A stretch of DNA of 7,921 nucleotides from a bacterium (GTDB taxonomy: Bacteria; CSSED10-310; JAJRTK01), in contig JAJRTK010000104.1 in assembly GCA_024278345.1 (NCBI GenBank), positions 1 to 7,921 on the forward strand. Direction: 5' to 3'. Under the pieces are notes generated by a model. That model made no database searches and had not been told where the DNA came from. It saw only the letters and a list, made by a program, of their open reading frames with translations. Position 1 is the first letter of the stretch. Each line of letters opens with the position of its first letter. A program made the position numbers and the translations under genes. Positions 1 to 4,166 of the stretch are shown here, in pieces.

Positions 1-168
1 GCGCAGCGCACAAAAATGTGGGTCCAGGGAGTGCGCTCCCTGGCGTGGGTCTGGGAGCGGCGCTCCCAGCGGAGGTCCGGAGGCGGAGCCTCCGCCGGGT
101 TCCAGGGCTGGAAGCCCTGGGGCTGGACCCGAAGTTCACAGGGTGGCCGGAACGATGACCAAGGCCGG
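1..168. repeat. Multi-hairpin intergenic repeat, copy R1
   Basis: This is an array of short perfect hairpins: H1 24-43 (8-bp stem CCAGGGAG/CTCCCTGG, loop TGCG), H2 51-69 (8-bp stem CTGGGAGC/GCTCCCAG, loop GGC), H3 78-94 (7-bp stem CGGAGGC/GCCTCCG, loop GGA) and H4 102-120 (8-bp stem CCAGGGCT/AGCCCTGG, loop GGA). GGGTCCAG at 20-27 is the exact reverse complement of CTGGACCC at 123-130, so an outer stem could close the array, although it partly competes with H1. The same block recurs in direct orientation at 1464-1663. Bases 1-12 (gcgcagcgcaca) look like the remains of a further hairpin cut by the window edge. The similarity to R2 continues past the hairpins to about 168 (aacgatgaccaaggcc). An open frame through it gives a peptide starting MWVQG, but I regard that as a by-product of the repeat. 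I recognise no named family. Confidence 0.85.
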
Positions 169-185
169 GGGGCTACCGTGCGAGT

Positions 186-258
186 GGCGGCGGACGCGGG
201 GAACTCGCGCCGCAGGCGCGGGTCGGTGCCGCCGGGAGCGGAACGCAACCCAATGGAG
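186..258 (+). repeat. Stem plus GAGCGGAACGYAAC element, copy 1
   Basis: GGCGGC at 186-191 can pair with GCCGCC at 228-233. Inside lies a second hairpin, CGCGCC 206-211 with GGCGCG 215-220 (loop GCA). Two bases after the outer stem comes GAGCGGAACGCAAC (236-249), followed by CCAATGGAG (250-258). A close relative lies at 2569-2617: 19 of the 23 tail bases agree, and a GGCGGC-type stem sits at the same 2-base distance. A third, inverted copy is at 7709-7744. Here the element ends 37 bases before the M48 start codon and points towards it, so it could be part of that gene's leader. Its function is unknown. Confidence 0.6.
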
Positions 259-282
259 GCTCATCCGCCACGGTCTTTTCCC

Positions 283-288
283 GGAAGG
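283..288 (+). promoter_or_regulatory. Ribosome binding site of the M48 peptidase gene
   Basis: GGAAGG lies 7 bases before the ATG at 296. The frame is open further upstream, to an ATG at 143, but that stretch lies in repeat DNA and the earlier codons have no comparable site. This sets the start at 296. Confidence 0.75.
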
Positions 289-295
289 TTTGAGC

Positions 296-1507
296 ATGGA
301 TGAGAAAAGAGCTTGCTACGTGGCCGGCGCGTTCGACCCCAACCGGGTCGGGGAGCGGGTTGCGGGAGAATTGGTGGTCAAAACTGGCTTTTTGCGTTTC
401 GTTTGGGAGGAGGGCAGGCTGGATCTCCCTTTTTCCGGGCTGGAGCTGCGGAGGGGAGGCGCCAACGACCGGGTGATTTTCTTTAGTCATCCGTCGAAGC
501 CGGATTGGACGCTTTTTACGACGGACCGGAGCATCTTGGGAAACCCAAGATTCCGCCAGGCACCGGCTGTTTCCCAGCAGATTGCGTACCTTCAGCGGGC
601 GGGGCGGAGCAAATGGTTGATAGGGTTGGTCGTTTTCTTGGCGGTGGTTGCCGGCCTTTGGGGGCTGACCTGGCTCAAGGATCCCGTGGTCGGCCTGGTG
701 GCTCGGGCGGTACCGGCCAGTGCGGAAGTCAAGCTGGGGGAGATTGTTTACGCCCAGGTGGAGTCGAGTCAGACAATTCTGGATGACAAGGCCTTGACGG
801 AAACCGTTCGCCGGATGGCCGAACCGCTGTTGGACGTGCTTCCCGAGCTGGGATACGAGTTTCGGTTCCACATAGCGGTTTCGGCCGAAATCAACGCCTT
901 CGCGCTTCCCGGTGGCAACGTCGTTTTGAACTCGGGGCTGCTGCTGAGGGCGGAGCGGCCCGAGGAAGTGCTCGGGGTGTTGGCCCATGAGTTGGCTCAC
1001 GTGACGGAGCGCCACAGTCTGCGACAGATCATCAGTTCCGTAGGTTTGTTCATGGTGGTGCAGACGTTTTTGGGGGATGTGAGTGGTCTGATTGCCGTGG
1101 TTGCCGATGGTGGGACGCAGCTTTTGCAGCTTGGTTTTTCCAGGGATTTCGAGCGGGAAGCGGATGGTGTGGGCTGGGCCTATTTGTTGGATGCCCGGAT
1201 CGATCCCACCGGGATGATCGCTTTTTTCAAGAAGCTTGCGGAGAAAGAGAAGCTCGGCAAGCTTGCTGATGTGCGGCAGGGACTGGAATTCCTGAGCACG
1301 CACCCGGCCACTGGCGAGCGGATCGAACGACTGGAAGAGAGGTGGCGTGAGCTCCCGGAAGTGGGGAGGTTTCGGAGCATTGGCATCGATTTTCCCGCGT
1401 TTCAAGAGCGATTGCGCGTGGCGGGAAAGCAAACTCAGGCTATGTCCATCGTTCCGGCCACCCTACGACGCGGAGCGTCGTACAGAAATGTGGGTCCAGG
1501 GAGCTAG
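296..1507 (+). CDS. Membrane-anchored M48 family zinc metallopeptidase
   Basis: The 403-residue protein is a predicted zinc endopeptidase of the M48 (HtpX/Ste24/BepA) group. Residues 1-100 form a small beta-rich domain without catalytic motifs; it resembles the N-terminal domain found on many bacterial M48 proteins (I believe DUF7092). RAGRSK at 101-106 precedes one transmembrane helix (about 107-127), so by the positive-inside rule the catalytic domain should lie outside the cytoplasm. The zinc site is complete: HELAH at 231-235 and EREAD at 286-290 (E286 the likely third ligand). The family motifs FALPGGNVVLNSGLL (about 202-216) and LSTHPATGERI (333-343) are present. BepA-type relatives take part in envelope protein quality control; that role here is inference. 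The tail from about residue 389 is encoded by repeat R2, and the stop codon TAG (1505-1507) sits in the middle of its hairpin H1. The native C-terminus was therefore probably different. Three AIM24-family genes follow on the same strand. Confidence 0.93.
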   Translation: MDEKRACYVAGAFDPNRVGERVAGELVVKTGFLRFVWEEGRLDLPFSGLELRRGGANDRVIFFSHPSKPDWTLFTTDRSILGNPRFRQAPAVSQQIAYLQRAGRSKWLIGLVVFLAVVAGLWGLTWLKDPVVGLVARAVPASAEVKLGEIVYAQVESSQTILDDKALTETVRRMAEPLLDVLPELGYEFRFHIAVSAEINAFALPGGNVVLNSGLLLRAERPEEVLGVLAHELAHVTERHSLRQIISSVGLFMVVQTFLGDVSGLIAVVADGGTQLLQLGFSRDFEREADGVGWAYLLDARIDPTGMIAFFKKLAEKEKLGKLADVRQGLEFLSTHPATGERIERLEERWRELPEVGRFRSIGIDFPAFQERLRVAGKQTQAMSIVPATLRRGASYRNVGPGS

Positions 1508-1663
1508 CTCCCTGGCGTGGGTCTGGGAGCAGCGCTCCCAGCGGAGGTTTGGAGGCAGAGCCTCCGCCGGGTTCCAGCCCTGGGGTTGCGCCCGGATTCT
1601 ACGAGGTGGCCGGGGCCGAGCGCCAGCGAGAGCTGCCGAAGGCACCAACGATGGACGAGGCCC
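1464..1663. repeat. Multi-hairpin intergenic repeat, copy R2
   Basis: This is a direct repeat of the block at 1-168. It begins with hairpin H0 TACGACGCGGAGCGTCGTA (1464-1482, 8-bp stem, loop GGA). Then come H1 at 1496-1515 (a perfect 20-base palindrome), H2 at 1523-1541 (loop AGC) and H3 at 1551-1565 (loop AGA). Compared with R1, H1 to H3 keep their core stems and differ in the loops (TGCG/CTAG, GGC/AGC, GGA/AGA). H4 has collapsed: 9 bases present in R1 are missing, leaving CCAGCCCTGG at 1574-1583. After the shared ggtggccgg, R2 has about 36 extra bases before the similarity resumes at aacgatggacgaggccc (to about 1663). The copy overlaps the last 44 bases of the M48 gene. Confidence 0.85.
1496..1515 (+). 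terminator. Perfect palindrome over the M48 stop codon; possible terminator or mRNA-end stabiliser
   Basis: CCAGGGAGCTAGCTCCCTGG is a perfect palindrome that contains the M48 stop codon TAG (1505-1507). Three further hairpins flank it. No T-run follows, so it does not look like a classical intrinsic terminator. Protection of the mRNA 3' end, as known for enterobacterial REP sequences, is an equally good guess. Confidence 0.35.
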
Positions 1664-1751
1664 AAACTCAAAAGTGTCGGCAAGAGCGAGTATCAGGAAG
1701 GAGACTTTCGGGGGGGGAGAGGAAACAGGAGTCTTCACAGGCGGACAGGTA

Positions 1752-1761
1752 GGGAAAGGAG
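1752..1761 (+). promoter_or_regulatory. Ribosome binding site of the first AIM24-family gene
   Basis: GGGAAAGGAG lies 10 bases before the ATG at 1772. An in-frame GTG at 1766, two codons earlier, would leave only 4 bases of spacing, so the ATG is preferred. The open frame extends back to 1517, but through repeat R2. Confidence 0.65.
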
Positions 1762-1771
1762 TCTTGTGGGT

Positions 1772-2431
1772 ATGAAGGTGAGTATCGATGGGTCACCGGC
1801 CTTTGCGCATCTGCAGGTCGATTTGGAGCCCGGGGAAAGCATTGTCGCCGAGTCCGATGCCATGGCGAGCATGGCTGCGGATCTCGACATGGAAGCCAGT
1901 TTCAATGGAGGTTTTTTCTCTGCGCTGGCCAAGAAATTTTTGGGGGGTGAATCCCTTTTCGTCAATACCTTTACCAACAATAGGTCCGGTGTGCGGCGGT
2001 TGACGCTGACCCAGGGCACGCCAGGGGAGATTCGGGAGGTTCGTCTGAGCGGGCGCAGCTTATGTCTTCAGCCAGGGGCCTTTATCGCGGCGACGCCCGG
2101 CGTGAAATTGGGGACGAAGTGGGCGGGTTTCGCCTCGTTTATCGGGCGCGAGGGCCTGTTCAAACTACAAGTTTCCGGGACCGGGACGCTGTGGTACGGT
2201 GCGTACGGGTCTCTGGTGGAGAAGCAGATCGAGGGCGAATACATCGTTGATACAGGCCATTTGGTCGCTTACGATCCGGGGATGAAGCTCAAGGTGGGAT
2301 TGGCCGGCGGAATTTTTTCGAGCTTTTTTGGCGGAGAAGGACTTGTGACCCGAGTGATCGGGCGCGGCAAGATCGTTCTCCAAAGCCGGAGTCTCAGCGG
2401 GTTGGCCGGTTGGCTGAATCCAAGACTGTAG
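1772..2431 (+). CDS. AIM24/TIGR00266-family protein, paralogue A
   Basis: The 219-residue protein has no signal peptide or transmembrane helix. It belongs to the AIM24/TIGR00266 family, all-beta proteins of unknown biochemical role; the yeast namesake is a mitochondrial inner-membrane protein linked to cristae organisation. Family landmarks in order: ESDAMASM (27-34), LGGESLFVNTF (57-67), the W-x-G-F stretch (117-120), SGTGTLWYGAYG (135-146), VDTGHLVAY (159-167) and FFGGEGLV (185-192). The usual GEG of the middle repeat is GREG here (125-128). It is the most diverged of the three tandem copies, and 255 bases separate it from paralogue B, so it may have its own promoter. Family assignment is firm; function is not known. 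Confidence 0.88.
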   Translation: MKVSIDGSPAFAHLQVDLEPGESIVAESDAMASMAADLDMEASFNGGFFSALAKKFLGGESLFVNTFTNNRSGVRRLTLTQGTPGEIREVRLSGRSLCLQPGAFIAATPGVKLGTKWAGFASFIGREGLFKLQVSGTGTLWYGAYGSLVEKQIEGEYIVDTGHLVAYDPGMKLKVGLAGGIFSSFFGGEGLVTRVIGRGKIVLQSRSLSGLAGWLNPRL

Positions 2432-2474
2432 CTGGAAAAACGCTGGGAAAAAGGGACCGGCTGCCTCAAGAATT

Positions 2475-2505
2475 GGGCCTCACGAAAGTGAGGAAGTGGG
2501 CCTCA
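2475..2505 (+). promoter_or_regulatory. GAAA-tetraloop hairpin overlapping a direct repeat of GGGCCTCA
   Basis: CCTCAC (2478-2483) pairs perfectly with GTGAGG (2488-2493) around a GAAA loop, a stable GNRA tetraloop in RNA. GGGCCTCA occurs at 2475-2482 and again at 2498-2505, 23 bases apart start to start, each followed by an A-rich stretch. The hairpin begins 46 bases after the stop codon of paralogue A. There is no T-run, so it is not an obvious terminator. A protein-binding site or an RNA structure between the AIM24 genes is possible. Confidence 0.35.
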
Positions 2506-2568
2506 TAAAAACTGGATGGTATTCCTCTTTCAGGGCAAGCGATGGGAAAAGGGGCGGAAATGGCGAGG

Positions 2569-2617
2569 GGCGGCGGACGGATTGCCGCCGCCATGAGCGG
2601 AACGTAACGCATTGAAG
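2569..2617 (+). repeat. Stem plus GAGCGGAACGYAAC element, copy 2
   Basis: GGCGGCGG (2569-2576) pairs with CCGCCGCC (2585-2592) in a perfect 8-bp stem with an 8-base loop. Two bases later GAGCGGAACGTAAC (2595-2608) follows, then GCATTGAAG (2609-2617). It matches copy 1 at 186-258 in the tail and in stem-to-tail spacing. It points towards the AIM24 paralogue B gene and ends 69 bases before its ATG. Confidence 0.6.
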
Positions 2618-2686
2618 AAGTTCGTCTCAAAAACCATGCCCTCAATCAGTGGCACCATCGAAAACTGACGTTGAAGGAAATCTGAC

Positions 2687-3364
2687 ATGGAAGTCGAACT
2701 TGTTCACAGACCCGGTGCTTCGGCGGCCAAGGTGAGCTTGGGGCCAAGGGAAACCTGCACCGCGGAGGCCGGTGCCATGATCGCCATGAGCGGCGATATG
2801 GGGATTGAGACCACGACTCACAAGAAGGGGTCTGGCGGCATCTTCAAGGCGATGAAGCGTATGATCGCCGGAGAGTCGTTTTTCTTGAACCACTTCACTG
2901 CCGGGCCAACTGGCGGCGAGCTTTGGTTGGCGACGACGTTGCCGGGCGACATGATGGCCTACGATCTCCGCGGCGAGAATCTCATCGTTCAAGGGGGTTC
3001 TTATGTCTGCTCGGAGGCGGGAGTCGAGATCGATCTTGGCTGGCAAGGCCTCAAATCCCTGTTTTCCGGCGAGGGGGTTTTTTGGCTCCATCTCAAGGGG
3101 AATGGCAAAGCGGTCATCAATTCGTTCGGAGCGATTTATCCCGTGGAGGTCGATGGAGAAACCATTGTCGATACTGGGCATATCGTCGCCTTCAACGAGA
3201 CGCTGGACTTCGACATTACCAAGGCGGGCGCGAGCTGGATCTCATCTTTTCTGGGCGGAGAAGGCCTCGTTTGCAAGTTCCGGGGCCGGGGTACTGTTTG
3301 GTGCCAGTCCCACAACGCGCCAGGTTTCGGCAAGGCACTGGGGCCGCTTCTCAGATCCCGCTGA
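2687..3364 (+). CDS. AIM24/TIGR00266-family protein, paralogue B
   Basis: The 225-residue, apparently soluble protein is a second AIM24/TIGR00266 member. Landmarks: EAGAMIAM (27-34), AGESFFLNHF (61-70), LPGDMMAYDL (85-94), QGGSYVCS (102-109), FSGEGVFWLHLKGNGKAVINSFGAI (126-150), VDTGHIVAF (161-169) and LGGEGLVCKFRG (189-200). It keeps the family consensus better than paralogue A. The start is set by GAAGGA at 2673-2678, 8 bases before the ATG. The stop codon TGA (3362-3364) shares its last base with the ribosome binding site of paralogue C, and the two genes are 13 bases apart, so B and C are one transcription and translation unit. An archaeal family member of known structure is a beta-sandwich protein reported as a trimer (from memory), so mixed assemblies with A and C are conceivable. 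Function unknown. Confidence 0.92.
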   Translation: MEVELVHRPGASAAKVSLGPRETCTAEAGAMIAMSGDMGIETTTHKKGSGGIFKAMKRMIAGESFFLNHFTAGPTGGELWLATTLPGDMMAYDLRGENLIVQGGSYVCSEAGVEIDLGWQGLKSLFSGEGVFWLHLKGNGKAVINSFGAIYPVEVDGETIVDTGHIVAFNETLDFDITKAGASWISSFLGGEGLVCKFRGRGTVWCQSHNAPGFGKALGPLLRSR

Positions 3365-3377
3365 AGGAGAGTAACGG

Positions 3378-4064
3378 ATGAATCAGCAGACTTCGGATTA
3401 CGGATATTCCATTGATTGTCAGCCCGATTACGCTTTCCTCACGGTCCGGATTCCGGCGGGGAAGATGCTCAAAGTGGAGGCCTCCGCCATGGCTTCCATG
3501 GATGTGACCCTCAAGATGAAGACCAAGCTCAAGGGCGGCTTTGGGCGGTTTCTGACGGGGGAGTCTCTCTTCATGAACGAGTTCACGGCGGAAGGCGGCC
3601 CCGGGGAGATCAAGATCGCGCCGGGTTCGCCGGGCGACATGGATCACGTCTACCTCGAGGGAAATGACGTCATCTACTTGCAGAACTCGGCCTATGTGGC
3701 CAGCGGACCCGGTGTCCAGGTGGAGAGCAAGTGGCAGGGCTTTACGAAGGGTTTCTTTTCAGGTGAGTCCCTCTTCCTGATCCGCTGTTCCGGGAGGGGC
3801 GATTTGTGGTTCAATACCTATGGGGCGATGATCCGCATCGATGTGGATGGGGAGTATGTCGTGGACACGGGGTTCATCGTGGCTTTCACGGAGGGTCTTG
3901 ATTACCGTGTTTCCAGAGTTGGAGGCTACAAATCGCTCTTCTTGTCCGGTGAAGGGTTTGTTTGCCGGTTTCGTGGGCAGGGAAGGCTTTGGATCCAGAC
4001 GCGGCAGCTCCCGGCGTTCCGGCAGTGGATTTGGCGTTACCGGCCCGCGAAGAGCAGCAACTAG
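3378..4064 (+). CDS. AIM24/TIGR00266-family protein, paralogue C
   Basis: The 228-residue protein is the third AIM24/TIGR00266 member in the row, with no membrane segment or signal peptide. Landmarks: EASAMASM (34-41), LTGESLFMNEF (59-69), SPGDMDHVYL (84-93), FSGESLFLIRCSGRGDLWFN (127-146), VVDTGFIVAF (161-170), LSGEGFVCRFRG (189-200) and an aromatic C-terminal stretch QWIWRY (216-221). The conserved His of VDTGH, kept in A and B, is Phe here. The ATG at 3378 follows AAGGAGAG (3364-3371) at good distance. N-terminally it is about nine residues longer than A. After its stop come 102 bases without a clear terminator before the pseudokinase gene, so read-through into that gene is plausible. Family certain, role unknown. 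Confidence 0.92.
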   Translation: MNQQTSDYGYSIDCQPDYAFLTVRIPAGKMLKVEASAMASMDVTLKMKTKLKGGFGRFLTGESLFMNEFTAEGGPGEIKIAPGSPGDMDHVYLEGNDVIYLQNSAYVASGPGVQVESKWQGFTKGFFSGESLFLIRCSGRGDLWFNTYGAMIRIDVDGEYVVDTGFIVAFTEGLDYRVSRVGGYKSLFLSGEGFVCRFRGQGRLWIQTRQLPAFRQWIWRYRPAKSSN

Positions 4065-4166
4065 TGTCCGCGCGGAGTTGACACTCGCCCCTTTGAAACG
4101 CCTTGGAAAACTTCCACCGCCAAGGATGCTTGAGGCGCGGTGGAGCGGCAGGAGCGGAGAGACTCC

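Noticed and set aside
143-295. Longer M48 protein starting at the ATG at 143
   Set aside because: The extra 51 residues are Arg- and Gly-rich, translated from repeat DNA, and a good ribosome site precedes the ATG at 296.
16-303. Short protein starting MWVQG in R1, with a similar peptide in R2 (from 1489)
   Set aside because: The peptides are alike only because the DNA repeats are alike. The sequence is dictated by perfect hairpins, there is no ribosome site, and the two frames diverge after the repeat.
173-1432. Minus-strand open frame of 419 codons opposite the M48 gene
   Set aside because: It is the antisense shadow of a GC-rich gene with clear zinc-protease motifs. Its translation is rich in Pro, Arg and Gln and shows no domain.
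1-1663. CRISPR array or tandem repeat array
   Set aside because: There are only two copies of the long repeat, separated by a complete gene, and no regularly spaced short repeats.
1517-1771. Upstream extension of AIM24 paralogue A
   Set aside because: The extra 85 codons lie in repeat R2 and its flank. The family domain begins just after the ATG at 1772, which has its own ribosome site.
4078-4083. TTGACA as a -35 box for the pseudokinase gene
   Set aside because: No acceptable -10 box lies 16-18 bases downstream (the sequence there is around CCTTGG).
4063-4085. Inverted repeat AGTGTC/GACACT after AIM24 paralogue C, and CCTTGG/CCAAGG at 4101-4125, as terminators
   Set aside because: Both have 6-bp stems, loops of 11-13 bases and no following T-run, within chance expectation for GC-rich DNA.
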